Shown in pieces: positions 33,774-42,663 of a DNA stretch of 64,000 nucleotides (the stretch's first letter is position 1; each line of letters starts with the position of its first letter). The DNA comes from Paraburkholderia bannensis NBRC 103871. GTDB lineage: Bacteria > Pseudomonadota > Gammaproteobacteria > Burkholderiales > Burkholderiaceae. The notes below the pieces were generated by a model, which saw nothing but the letters and a program-made list of their open reading frames with translations, had not been told where the DNA came from and did no database searches. The stretch lies in the NCBI RefSeq assembly GCF_000685015.1, contig NZ_BAYA01000030.1:47504-111503 (forward strand). Reading direction: 5' to 3'. Position numbers and translations under genes: made by a program.

Positions 33774-35444
33774 TCATTTGCCGGATTTACCGGCTTCGGG
33801 GGTCTTGCCGACATCGATTGCCGCCTGCGATCCCACCTGCGCGCGCAACTCGTACTTCTGGATCTTGCCCGTGGCCGTGCGCGGCAACTCGCCGAACTTC
33901 ACCACGCGCGGCACCTTAAAATGCGCAAGCAATCCCCGGCAATGCGCGATCAGGTCTTCCGCCGTGGCGTTCTCGCCCTGGCGTAACTCGACGAATGCGC
34001 ACGGCACTTCTCCCCATTTCGCGTCGGGCATGGCCACGACGGCGGCGAGCGCCACGGCGGGGTGCCGGTACAGCGCGTCTTCGACTTCGATGCTCGAAAT
34101 GTTTTCGCCGCCCGAGATGATGATGTCCTTGCTGCGGTCGGTGATGCGCACGTAACCGTCGGGCGTCATCACGCCCAGGTCGCCCGTATGGAACCAGCCG
34201 CCGCGAAACGCGTCCTCGGTGGCGCGCTCGTTCTTCAGATAGCCCTTCATGCAGATGTTGCCGCGGAACATGATTTCGCCGAGCGTCTCGCCGTCGTTGG
34301 GCACGGCTTCCATCGTCGTCGGGTTGCGCACGCTGATGCCGCTTTGCAGGTGGTAACGCACACCCTGGCGCGCGGCGAGTCGCGCCTGCTCGTCGTCGGG
34401 CAGCGTCTTCCAGCTTTCCTGCACGGCGCACACGGAAGCCGGGCCATAGACCTCGGTGAGACCGTAGACGTGCGTGAGTTCGATGCCGATGTGTTTCATC
34501 TTGGCGATCACGGCCGGCGCGGGCGGCGCGCCCGCCACCATCGTGCGCACCGTATGCGCGATGCCTTCGCGATACGCGGCGGCCGCGTCGGCGAGCGCGC
34601 CTTGCACGATGGGCGCGCCGCAATAATGCGTGACGCCTTCGTCGCGGATCAGGTCGAAGACGAGCTTCGCGTCGAACTTGCGCAGGCACACGTTCACGCC
34701 CGCGCGCGCCGCCACCGTCCACGCGAAACACCAGCCGTTGCAGTGAAAGAGCGGCAGCGTCCAGAGATAGACCGCATGCTTGGGCAGATCCCATTCGAGG
34801 ATGTTGCTCACCGCGTTCAGGTACGCGCCACGATGGTGATAGACGACGCCCTTCGGGTCGCCGGTCGTGCCCGAGGTGTAGTTGAGCGCAATGGCGTCCC
34901 ACTCGTTTTCGGGCGGCTGCCAGGCGTAGTCGGGGTCGCCCCGTTCGAGGAAGGCTTCGTATTCGGTGTGGCGCGGAAAGTGTTCCGCGTCGGCGGGCGC
35001 GATATCGGCAACGCTGACGATTTTCAGGTCGGGAAATTCCAGCGCCGCGCGTTGCGCGAGCGCGGCGTATTCCGTATCGACGATCAGCACTTTGGCTTCG
35101 CCATGACGCAGCATGAACAGCATCGTCGCCACGTCCAGGCGCGTGTTGAGCGTGTTGAGCACCGCGCCGAGCATCGGCACGCCGAAGTGCGCTTCGACCA
35201 TCGCCGGGATGTTGGGTAGCAGCACCGCGACCGTATCGCCCCGCTGGACGCCTGCGCGTTCGAGCGCGCTCGCAAGACGCCGCGTGCGCGCGTAGGTCTC
35301 GCGCCAGTTGCGGCGCACGTCGCCGTGAACCATCGCGAGACGCTCGCCATAGACTTCGGCGGCGCGCGCGATGAAGTCGATGGGCGTGAGCGGTACGTAG
35401 TTGGCTTCGCGCTGTGCAAGTCCCTGTTCGAACGGGTGCGGCAT
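33774..35444 (-). CDS. AMP-binding acyl-CoA synthetase
   Basis: A 556-residue ANL-superfamily ligase that activates a carboxylic acid with ATP and joins it to CoA. Motifs present are the P-loop-like YTSGTTGDPKGVVYHHRGAY, the adenylate-binding HVYGLTEVYGP, the hinge-region GGWFHTGDLGVMTPDGYVRI, and the C-terminal catalytic lysine in LPRTATGKIQKYELR. The sequence resembles medium-chain and AlkK/DmdB-like synthetases; the substrate is not determined. The ATG follows AGGAGA. It is divergent from a Crp/Fnr-family gene with a 5-6-5 palindrome between them, so the synthetase may be that regulator's target. Confidence 0.93.
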   Translation of the reverse strand: MPHPFEQGLAQREANYVPLTPIDFIARAAEVYGERLAMVHGDVRRNWRETYARTRRLASALERAGVQRGDTVAVLLPNIPAMVEAHFGVPMLGAVLNTLNTRLDVATMLFMLRHGEAKVLIVDTEYAALAQRAALEFPDLKIVSVADIAPADAEHFPRHTEYEAFLERGDPDYAWQPPENEWDAIALNYTSGTTGDPKGVVYHHRGAYLNAVSNILEWDLPKHAVYLWTLPLFHCNGWCFAWTVAARAGVNVCLRKFDAKLVFDLIRDEGVTHYCGAPIVQGALADAAAAYREGIAHTVRTMVAGAPPAPAVIAKMKHIGIELTHVYGLTEVYGPASVCAVQESWKTLPDDEQARLAARQGVRYHLQSGISVRNPTTMEAVPNDGETLGEIMFRGNICMKGYLKNERATEDAFRGGWFHTGDLGVMTPDGYVRITDRSKDIIISGGENISSIEVEDALYRHPAVALAAVVAMPDAKWGEVPCAFVELRQGENATAEDLIAHCRGLLAHFKVPRVVKFGELPRTATGKIQKYELRAQVGSQAAIDVGKTPEAGKSGK

Positions 35445-35520
35445 GGTGCTGTCTCCTGTCTGGCTTTATCGATATGTGCCGGTATGATGCGCACTAACGT
35501 AGCAGGATCGCGCGCGCGCG

Positions 35521-35540
35521 TCTGTCGTTGGCGCGACAGA
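35521..35540. promoter_or_regulatory. Crp/Fnr-geometry palindrome TCTGTCG-N6-CGACAGA
   Basis: A perfect 7-bp inverted repeat with a 6-bp spacer sits in the 135-bp divergent gap, 39 bp before the Crp-like start and 76 bp before the synthetase start. The inner TGTCG-N6-CGACA has the same 5-6-5 spacing as Crp and Fnr sites (TGTGA-N6-TCACA). It is a good candidate operator for the adjacent regulator. Confidence 0.6.
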
Positions 35541-35579
35541 GCCGCTGCGCCGCATTTTTTGACTCTGAGGTTAGCCGCG

Positions 35580-36308
35580 ATGCAGCCCAACGACCCATCG
35601 ATTATGCCCCCGGAAAACGACGCGGCCGCGCGTCTTGCTGCGCTGTTCGAGCGCTGCGCGTGGTTTCGCGCGCTCGCGCCCGAGCATCGCGCGTGGGTGC
35701 TCGATACGTCGCACGCGCAGTCGTATGCGGCGGGCGCGACGGTGGCCGCGCGCGAAGCGCCATCGGCGTATTGGCTTGGCGTGAGCAGCGGGCTGGTGAA
35801 GCTCGCGATTTTCAACGCCTCGGGGCGCGGCTGCACGTTCTCGGGCGTGCCGCATGGCGGCTGGTTCGGCGAGGGTAGCGTCATCAAGCGCGAGCCGCGC
35901 AAATACGATGTGATCGCGCTGCAACCCTCGCTCGTCATGGCCGTGCCCGCCGATACGTTTCATCGGCTCATGGACAGCAGCCTGCCGTTCAACCGCTTCG
36001 TGATCCATCAGCTCAACAATCGCATGGGCGAGTTCATCGGCCTGATCCAGAACAGCCGCTTGCTCGACGTCGATGCGCGCGTGGCGCAGGCGCTCGCGCA
36101 GATGTTCAATCCTGACCTCTATCCCGAGACCGGGCGCGCGCTGGAGATCTCGCAGGAGGAGATCGGGATGCTGGCGGGCGCGTCGCGTCAGCGCGTCAAT
36201 CAGGCCTTGCAGACGCTGGAGCGCGAGGGTCTCGTCACGCTTTCGTATAACCGTGTGGATGTCGCCGATCTCGACGCGCTGAGGGCGTTCGGGCGCGACC
36301 AGATCTAG
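35580..36308 (+). CDS. Crp/Fnr-family transcriptional regulator
   Basis: A 242-residue regulator. Residues about 20-130 form a cyclic-nucleotide-binding-like beta-roll (YWLGVSSGLVKLAIFNASGR, GGWFGEGSVIKREPRKYDVI). The long dimerisation helix is near 135-165, and a C-terminal winged HTH follows (EISQEEIGMLAGASRQRVNQ with ALQTLEREGLVTLSYNRVDV). The usual cAMP phosphate-binding RSA segment is not evident, and no Fnr-type N-terminal cysteines are seen, so the signal is unknown. The ATG at 35580 was preferred because upstream in-frame sequence overlaps the divergent promoter region. It is likely autoregulated and may control the divergent acyl-CoA synthetase. Confidence 0.88.
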   Translation: MQPNDPSIMPPENDAAARLAALFERCAWFRALAPEHRAWVLDTSHAQSYAAGATVAAREAPSAYWLGVSSGLVKLAIFNASGRGCTFSGVPHGGWFGEGSVIKREPRKYDVIALQPSLVMAVPADTFHRLMDSSLPFNRFVIHQLNNRMGEFIGLIQNSRLLDVDARVAQALAQMFNPDLYPETGRALEISQEEIGMLAGASRQRVNQALQTLEREGLVTLSYNRVDVADLDALRAFGRDQI

Positions 36309-36497
36309 GTGCACGCATTGGCCGGGGCAGTGCGCCCTGTGCAGAAGTCCTGACCAATGTTCCATGGACTGGAACAGTCCTCCCCTTGTCGGCCGGTTTT
36401 TAGGTGCGCGAGCGCTGCGTAGACTTGTCGCATCGACTCGCCGCTCGCACGGCAGAACGCCAGCGCAGCGAGTCCGTTCAGACCACAGGAGAGTACG

Positions 36498-36851
36498 GTG
36501 AAGAACGCAATGCTACGCACGGCGCTGGTTTCGATGATCGCAGTCATTCCGGCGATGTCGTTTGCCCAATCCATCCAGAACGGCCCGCTGACGCGTGCAC
36601 AGGTGGTGCAGGAACTGGTCGACCTCGAATCGGTCGGCTATAGCCCGGCCTCGGGCAACGACGTCAATTATCCGGACGATGTGCAGGCCGCCATGCGCCG
36701 CCTTGAAGCGAAGCGCGCCAACGAAGCACGCGTGGCGCAGCAGGACGTGGCGCAATCGGGCTACGGTGCACAGCCGGTGCAGGCAGTCGAATCGGGCGGC
36801 CCGTCGGCGGCAGTGCGCAGCGCGGAACCGGCTGCGTACCAGCATCACTAA
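36498..36851 (+). CDS. DUF4148 small exported protein
   Basis: A 117-residue protein of the DUF4148 family, common and multicopy in Burkholderia-group genomes. It starts with GTG after ACAGGAGAGTACG, giving MKNAMLRTALVSMIAVIPAM and a signal peptide cleaved after SFAQ. The core LTRAQVVQELVDLESVGYSP, followed by NYPDDVQAAMRRLEAKRA, is the family hallmark. Function is unknown; the proteins are periplasmic and often stress-responsive. It is monocistronic with its own intrinsic terminator. Confidence 0.88.
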   Translation: MKNAMLRTALVSMIAVIPAMSFAQSIQNGPLTRAQVVQELVDLESVGYSPASGNDVNYPDDVQAAMRRLEAKRANEARVAQQDVAQSGYGAQPVQAVESGGPSAAVRSAEPAAYQHH

Positions 36852-36862
36852 GCCGCGCGGTT

Positions 36863-36886
36863 GATTGGCAGAACGATTGGCAGAAC
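36863..36886. repeat. 12-bp tandem duplication
   Basis: GATTGGCAGAAC occurs twice in direct succession (36863-36874 and 36875-36886), just after the DUF4148 stop and before its terminator. It looks like a slippage product with no evident function. Confidence 0.85.
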
Positions 36887-36899
36887 CAGGCGGAAACTG

Positions 36900-36931
36900 A
36901 CTGGCGCGGCGTAACAGCCGCGCCAGTTTTT
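36900..36931 (+). terminator. rho-independent terminator after the DUF4148 gene
   Basis: ACTGGCGCGGC (36900-36910) pairs perfectly with GCCGCGCCAGT (36917-36927) with a 6-nt loop, followed by a T-run to 36931. The convergent FtsI-like gene ends exactly in this T-run. Confidence 0.9.
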
Positions 36932-38657
36932 ATGCGTCGGGCGGCACGCCCATCATTTGCAGCGTGCCCTGCATCACGCCCGAGAAAACCGGCCCAGCGA
37001 CGGTGCCGCCATAAAACGACCCGCCCGCCGGATCGTCGATCATCACGGCGACGATCACGCGCGGCGCGCTCATGGGCGCCATGCCGACGAACAGCGCGCG
37101 ATAGCGGTTTTTTGCGTAGCCCGCGCCGACCTGCTTGCGCGCGGTGCCGGTCTTGCCGCCCACGCGATAGCCTTCGACGTTCGCCGCGCGGCCCGTGCCG
37201 CCCTCGCGCGTCGCGGATTCCAGCATGCCGCGCAAGGCCGCCGCGGAAGCCGGCGTCGTGACCGTGCGCGGCTGGGCAGCCGCCGATACGGGGCCGCCGC
37301 CCGCCGTGCTCTCGTGCAGCAGCTTGGCGGGATACATCGTGCCGTCGCCCGCGTAAGCGGTGTAGACCTGCGCGATCTGCAGCAGCGACGCCGACAAACC
37401 GTACCCATACGCCATCGTCGCCTGTTCGATCGGACGCCAGCGCGCCCACGGCCGCACGCGCCCCGCTGCCGCGCCGGGAAACGTCACCTCGGGCCGCAGG
37501 CCCAGGCCGTAGTCCTGATACTTGTTCCAGATCGTCTGCGCGGGCAGGTTGAGCGCCATTTTCGCGAGCGCGATATTGCTCGACTTCTGGATCGCTTCAG
37601 CGACCGTCATGCGGCCGTGGTTCGAGGTGTCGTGGATCACGGCGGGCCCGATGCGGAAGGTGCCCGGCGCCGTATCGATAATCGTGTTGGCGTTGACCTT
37701 GCGCAGATCCATCGACAGCGCGGCGACCACTGGCTTGATCGTCGAGCCCGGCTCGAACGTGTCGATCACGGCGCGATTGCGCAGTTGCCGGCCCGTGAGG
37801 CGCGAGCGGTTGTTGGGATCGAACGACGGCCAGTTGGCGAGCGCGAGAATGTCGCCGTTCTGTGCGTCGAGCACCACGACGCTGCCCGCTTCCGCATGAT
37901 TCTTCGCGACGGCGGCCTTGAGCTGCGAATAGGCAAGCTGCTGCACGCGGCGGTCGATGGTGAGCTGCACCGTGTCGCCGTTGCGAGGCTGAATGCGCTC
38001 GCTCGGCTCTGAAATCACGCGGCCCAGCCGGTCGCGGATCACTTCGCGATGACCGGGCGTGCCGTGCAGGCGCGTGTCGGCGGCCAGCTCGACGCCTTCC
38101 TGGCCTTTGTCCTCGACATCGGTGAAGCCGACGACGTGCGCGGCCGATTCGCCCTCGGGATAAAAGCGCTTCGAGTCGGCGATCAGCGTGATGCCGCCCG
38201 TGGCCATTTCGTCGATATGGGCGGCGGTTTCGGCGTCCACCTGGCGCTTGAGCAGCACGAACGAGCGCTCGGGCGGCAGGCGGCGGCGCAGTTCGGCGAC
38301 CGGCATGTCGAGCAGCCTGGCGAGCGGCCCGTGCGCGGCTTCGTCGAGCAGTTTGGGATTGGCCCAGATCTCGAAGGTTTCGAGGCTCACGGCGAGCAGG
38401 GCGCCGTTGCGATCGACGATGCGCCCGCGCATGGCGTCGAGTTCGAGCGTGCGCTGATAGCGCTTCTGCCCCTGTTTGACGTAGAAACCGTGATTGACGA
38501 CCTGCACCCAGAGCGCGCGGCCCGCGAGTGCGGCAAAGGCCGCGAAGGTGATGAACACGACAAGTTTCGAGCGCCACGCGGGCAACTGCGGCGTCAACAT
38601 CGGATGACGTGTCGCGGCGGCGTGCGGATCACGCGGCGGTTTCCTGGAACGGTTCAT
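36930..38657 (-). CDS. FtsI/PBP3-type D,D-transpeptidase (second copy type)
   Basis: A 575-residue class B penicillin-binding protein. One transmembrane segment (about 30-52) precedes the non-catalytic pedestal (MRGRIVDRNGALLAVSLETF). The transpeptidase has STIK with nucleophile Ser 305, SSN at 359-361 and KTGT at 502-505, all intact. It cross-links septal peptidoglycan in FtsI proteins. Here it stands alone, outside the mraZ-mraW-ftsL-ftsI cluster, so it is probably an auxiliary FtsI paralogue with a condition-specific role. The start at 38657 gives a short basic cytoplasmic tail. The 3' end is convergent with the DUF4148 gene. Confidence 0.93.
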   Translation of the reverse strand: MNRSRKPPRDPHAAATRHPMLTPQLPAWRSKLVVFITFAAFAALAGRALWVQVVNHGFYVKQGQKRYQRTLELDAMRGRIVDRNGALLAVSLETFEIWANPKLLDEAAHGPLARLLDMPVAELRRRLPPERSFVLLKRQVDAETAAHIDEMATGGITLIADSKRFYPEGESAAHVVGFTDVEDKGQEGVELAADTRLHGTPGHREVIRDRLGRVISEPSERIQPRNGDTVQLTIDRRVQQLAYSQLKAAVAKNHAEAGSVVVLDAQNGDILALANWPSFDPNNRSRLTGRQLRNRAVIDTFEPGSTIKPVVAALSMDLRKVNANTIIDTAPGTFRIGPAVIHDTSNHGRMTVAEAIQKSSNIALAKMALNLPAQTIWNKYQDYGLGLRPEVTFPGAAAGRVRPWARWRPIEQATMAYGYGLSASLLQIAQVYTAYAGDGTMYPAKLLHESTAGGGPVSAAAQPRTVTTPASAAALRGMLESATREGGTGRAANVEGYRVGGKTGTARKQVGAGYAKNRYRALFVGMAPMSAPRVIVAVMIDDPAGGSFYGGTVAGPVFSGVMQGTLQMMGVPPDA

Positions 38658-38839
38658 CGGGGTGGTGCAGGGGGATGGTCAGAATATTATTGTAAACATA
38701 GAGTAATTAAATTGAAATTTTAGGTGGCGAGGAGACGGTGCTGCCATCAAATAAAAGCAGCGCCACAGGCCCCCCGACCCGTGGCGTCCGCGCTCCCTCA
38801 CTACACAGCCCTCACAACACAGTCCTTACTACACCGCCC

Positions 38840-40387
38840 TCACGCCATCGCTGGCAGCCGGAAGCTCGCGATCGACTCGCGCAGACCCGACACCTGATCC
38901 TTCAGCGAATGCGCCGCCGCTGCGGCCTGTTCCACCAGCGCCGCGTTCTGCTGCGTGACCTGATCCATCTCGCCGACCGCGCGATTGACCTGCTCGATGC
39001 CCGCGCTCTGTTCGCGCGACGCATTGCTGATCTCTTCGAGAATCTCGTGCACGCGCCGCACCGACTGCACGATTTCGCTCATCGTCGTGCCCGCGTTGGT
39101 CACGAGCTGCTGGCCTTCGGTCACCGTGCCCGTCGACTTTTCGATCAGCGCCTTGATTTCCTTGGCCGCCGCCGCCGAGCGTTGCGCGAGGCTGCGCACC
39201 TCCGCCGCGACCACCGCGAAGCCGCGTCCCTGTTCGCCCGCGCGCGCCGCTTCCACCGCTGCGTTGAGGGCGAGGATATTGGTCTGGAAGGCAATGCCGT
39301 CGATCACGCCGATGATGTCGCCGATCTGCTGCGAGCTGTGCGTGATGTCGCCCATCGTGCGCACCACGTCGTCCACCACGACGCTGCCGCGCGTGGCCAC
39401 GTCGGCGGCCTGGCTGGCGAGCGTCGCCGCGTGCTGGGCGCTGTCCGCGTTCTGGCGCACATTGGCGGTCATCTGATCCATGCTCGACGCCGTCTGCACC
39501 AGCGCGGCGGCCTGTTCCTCGGTGCGCTGCGAGAGATCGGTGTTGCCCGCCGCGATCTCGTTGGCGCCCACGTTGATGTTTTCCGCGCCGCTGCGCACGC
39601 GTGCAACCGTCTGCACGAGCGCGCCCTGCATGGTGGCGAGCGCGCGCATCAGGCTGTGCGCGTTCGTGCCGTGCACGTCCACGCGCGAGGTCAAGTCGCC
39701 CTCGGCGATGCGGTTGGCGGTATCGACCGCGACTTCGAGCTCGCCGCCGATGCTGCCGCGCACGCTCTTCACCACGAACACCATCACGACGGTCGCGGCG
39801 CTGCCCAGCACGAAGGTGACGAGCAGCCAGCGCAGCAGGCTGCTGTAAAACGCCGCGCTCACGTCGTCCATATACATGCCGGTGACGATCACCCAGTCCC
39901 ACGGCGCGAAGCGGTTGCCGAAACTCAGCTTCGGCACCGGCTCGCTATGGCCGGGCTTGCTCCACAGGTAGTCGACGAAACCGCCGCCCGGCTGGTTGGC
40001 CGCCGCCGAGAGCGCCGTGAAGACGTGCTTGCCCGCGGGATCGGTGAAGTCGCTGAGCGCCTTGCCGTTCAGTTCGGGCTTGATCGGGTGCATCAGCATC
40101 ACGGCCTGCGAGTTGTTGATGCTCAGGTAGCCGTCCTTGCCGTAGCGGATCGAACCGATCACGGCGAGCGCCTGCTTTTGCGCATCGGCTTCCGGCATGA
40201 CGCTTTTCTGCGAGAGACCGTAGTAGTAGTTGGCGATGCTGGTGGCTTCGTCAACGAGCGTGATGAGTTGCGCTCGCCGTTCGCGGATCATGCCGTCGCG
40301 ACTTTGCCAGGCGCCGAAAGCGACGATCAGGAGCAGGCCGATCCAGAGAATCGCGATCATCGAGCGGAGTTTCTTGTTGAGGGTCAT
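38840..40387 (-). CDS. methyl-accepting chemotaxis protein with single Cache domain
   Basis: A 515-residue inner-membrane chemoreceptor. Transmembrane helix 1 is at about 10-28, then an sCache_2-type periplasmic sensor of about 150 residues (ANYYYGLSQKSVMPEADAQK, GYLSINNSQAVMLMHPIKPE). Transmembrane helix 2, HAMP and the signalling hairpin (EAARAGEQGRGFAVVAAEVR) follow. LMHPIKPELNGK with GGGFVDYLWSKPG resembles receptors of small carboxylates. No C-terminal pentapeptide is present. It is transcribed divergently from the phosphonate operon across a 566-bp gap, with no che genes nearby. Confidence 0.93.
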   Translation of the reverse strand: MTLNKKLRSMIAILWIGLLLIVAFGAWQSRDGMIRERRAQLITLVDEATSIANYYYGLSQKSVMPEADAQKQALAVIGSIRYGKDGYLSINNSQAVMLMHPIKPELNGKALSDFTDPAGKHVFTALSAAANQPGGGFVDYLWSKPGHSEPVPKLSFGNRFAPWDWVIVTGMYMDDVSAAFYSSLLRWLLVTFVLGSAATVVMVFVVKSVRGSIGGELEVAVDTANRIAEGDLTSRVDVHGTNAHSLMRALATMQGALVQTVARVRSGAENINVGANEIAAGNTDLSQRTEEQAAALVQTASSMDQMTANVRQNADSAQHAATLASQAADVATRGSVVVDDVVRTMGDITHSSQQIGDIIGVIDGIAFQTNILALNAAVEAARAGEQGRGFAVVAAEVRSLAQRSAAAAKEIKALIEKSTGTVTEGQQLVTNAGTTMSEIVQSVRRVHEILEEISNASREQSAGIEQVNRAVGEMDQVTQQNAALVEQAAAAAHSLKDQVSGLRESIASFRLPAMA

Positions 40388-40953
40388 TGTCTGCTTGGTC
40401 GGTCAGAGGGGCGTGTGGCAACAAAAATCCGGCGAATGGCAGGGTTCGCCTTCCTGTGTTTACGGCCCGCGCCAATCTGCACGCGACCTGGGACGAACCC
40501 TGTTTCCTCAGAGGAAACTGTAAGGAAGCCGCATGCAATAAAAGCCCCGCAAGCGAATAACGCTATGCCGCGAAAGTGCACAAAAAGTGGCGAAAAAAGC
40601 CCTTAAAAGCCACAAATTTCACTGCAACACCATGATTTGCCACTTCTCGTGGTGATTGAAGGCATATGCGAATCATTTCCGCTATAGTCGCGGCTTCGGC
40701 CCCAAGCCAGCGCTGTTTTCAGGCTCGTTTCTGCGAGTCCCCGTATCGATTGCCGCTGCCGGCTTCCGCTTCCAGCGACCTTTAAAAGCTGGCTTTAAAG
40801 CCGGTTTTCAAAGTCGATCCGCACATCGATCACGCGCAACCGGACTTCACGGTTCGGCGACCCACGGGCCAGAAACCGATTCAACCAACGATGCGACGCA
40901 CGCGACGCAGCCTTCAAAAGCGCGGCGCGACGACGTCCACTGGAGCAAGAAAA
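40388..40953. other. 566-bp divergent region: chemoreceptor promoter and phosphonate operon leader
   Basis: The region carries no convincing gene. The MCP-proximal half (40400-40660) is AT-richer, with A-runs near 40572-40600. A Fur-like 19-mer (40662-40680) and a TATAGT -10-like hexamer (40683-40688) suggest the phosphonate operon starts near 40695. That would give a leader of about 260 nt containing GGCTTTAAAGCC (40791-40802), a perfect 12-bp palindrome inside a longer imperfect inverted repeat. Confidence 0.5.
40662..40680. promoter_or_regulatory. Fur-box-like 19-mer upstream of the phosphonate operon
   Basis: The 19-mer matches the classical Fur consensus at 12 of 19 positions by hand alignment. 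Its core ATGCGAATC is shared with the box before the PepSY gene (46385-46403). It directly precedes a TATAGT -10-like element. Iron control of the operon is inferred, not shown. Confidence 0.45.
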
Positions 40954-42663
40954 ATGAACGCACGCGAACCCGCACTGGTTTCCACCGCACTTCCGACTTC
41001 GCGCAGCGCACGTCTGCGTCAGATGCTGCTGAGCAACGAGCTCGAATTCCTGATGGAAGCGCACAACGGCCTGTCCGCACGCATCGCGCGCGAAGCGGGT
41101 TTCAAGGCGATCTGGGGCTCGGGCCTGTCGATTTCCGCGCAGTTCGGCGTGCGTGACAACAACGAAGCGAGCTGGACGCAGGTGGTCGACAACCTCGAAT
41201 TCATGGCCGACGCAAGCGACCTGCCGATCCTGCTCGACGGCGACACCGGCTACGGCAACTTTAACAACGTGCGCCGCCTCGTGCGCAAGCTGGAACAGCG
41301 CGGCATCGCGGGCGTCTGCATCGAAGACAAGGTGTTCCCGAAGACCAACAGCTTCATCGGCGGCGAAGCGCAGCCGCTCGCGGACATCGACGAATTCTGC
41401 GGCAAGATCAAGGCGGGCAAGGACTCGCAGACCGACGAGAACTTCTCGATCGTCGCGCGCGTCGAGGCGCTGATCGCAGGCTGGGGCATGGACGAAGCGC
41501 TCAAGCGCGCCGAAGCCTATCGCCAGGCCGGTGCGGACGCGATCCTGATTCACAGCAAGCTGTCGAAAGCCGACGAGATCCTCACGTTCGCGCGCGAATG
41601 GGCAGGCCGCGGCCCGCTCGTGATCGTGCCGACCAAGTACTACAGCACGCCGACGGACGTGTTCCGCAAGGCGGGCATCAGCACGATCATCTGGGCGAAC
41701 CACCAGATCCGCGCGGCCGTTTCGGCCATGCAGGCGGTGACGAAGACGATCCACGACACGCAGACGCTCGTCGATGTCGAAGACCGCATTGCTACGGTCA
41801 ACGAAATTTTTCGCCTGCAGGACGCCGACGAATATTCGGAAGCCGAAAACCGCTATCTGTCGAACTCGCGTTCGGCAGGCTCGGCGATCGTGCTGGCGGC
41901 GAGCCGCGGATCGGGTCTCGACGCCGTCACCGAAGACAAGCCCAAGGTCATGCTGCCGGTCGCGGGCAAGCCGCTGCTGCGCTGGCTCGTCGATGCGTTC
42001 AAGAAGGAAGCGATCAACGACATTACCGTCGTCGGCGGCTACAAGGCCGAAGCGATCGATAGCGCGGGCATCAAGCTCGCGCGCAACGAGCGCTACGCGC
42101 AGACCAACGAACTCGCCTCGCTCGCGTGCGCCGTCAATGCGCTCGATAACGACACGGTGATTTCCTACGGCGATTTGCTGTTCCGCAGCTATATCCTGCG
42201 CGACCTCGTGGAAAGCGATGCCGAATTCAGCGTCGTGATCGATTCGTCGCCGGAATCGGAAAACGCCAGCGTGCGCGATTTCGCGTGGTGCTCGGCGGGC
42301 GACGATCGCGGCCTGTTCGGCAACAAGGCGTACCTGCAACGCGTGTCGTCGGATCAGGCATCGCAGGACATGCCGGCCAATGGCCGCTGGATCGGCCTCA
42401 CGAGCGTGCGCGGCGCGGGCCGCGACAAGCTCAAGGCGAAGCTCGCGCAACTGCAGACGCGCGCCGATTTCGACACGCTCGACATGCCGGCGCTGCTCAA
42501 CGCGCTGATCGAAGACGGCGAGAAGATCGAAGTGCAATACGTGCGCGGCCACTGGCGCGGCGTGAACGACCTCGAAGACTTCCGTCGTGCGGGTGACTTC
42601 GCTCACGCGCAGACGCCTATCGGCGGCGGCACGGCAGGCGCGAAGCCGGAGGCCAAGGCATGA
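40954..42663 (+). CDS. phosphoenolpyruvate mutase fused to a nucleotidyltransferase domain
   Basis: A 569-residue cytoplasmic fusion. Residues about 20-295 are PEP mutase, converting phosphoenolpyruvate to phosphonopyruvate and forming the C-P bond. The diagnostic EDKVFPKTNS motif is at 124-133, and LLDGDTGYGNF supplies metal-binding residues. Residues about 311-569 form a nucleotidyltransferase with LAASRGSGLD and PKVMLPVAGKPLL, the class thought to CTP-activate phosphonates such as 2-aminoethylphosphonate. The first loop reads LAAS rather than LAAG. The ATG follows GGAG with good spacing. It overlaps the decarboxylase gene by 4 bp and is the first gene of a three-gene phosphonate operon. 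The PEP mutase family (aepX/pepM/ppm) is certain; activation chemistry is by analogy. Confidence 0.94.
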   Translation: MNAREPALVSTALPTSRSARLRQMLLSNELEFLMEAHNGLSARIAREAGFKAIWGSGLSISAQFGVRDNNEASWTQVVDNLEFMADASDLPILLDGDTGYGNFNNVRRLVRKLEQRGIAGVCIEDKVFPKTNSFIGGEAQPLADIDEFCGKIKAGKDSQTDENFSIVARVEALIAGWGMDEALKRAEAYRQAGADAILIHSKLSKADEILTFAREWAGRGPLVIVPTKYYSTPTDVFRKAGISTIIWANHQIRAAVSAMQAVTKTIHDTQTLVDVEDRIATVNEIFRLQDADEYSEAENRYLSNSRSAGSAIVLAASRGSGLDAVTEDKPKVMLPVAGKPLLRWLVDAFKKEAINDITVVGGYKAEAIDSAGIKLARNERYAQTNELASLACAVNALDNDTVISYGDLLFRSYILRDLVESDAEFSVVIDSSPESENASVRDFAWCSAGDDRGLFGNKAYLQRVSSDQASQDMPANGRWIGLTSVRGAGRDKLKAKLAQLQTRADFDTLDMPALLNALIEDGEKIEVQYVRGHWRGVNDLEDFRRAGDFAHAQTPIGGGTAGAKPEAKA

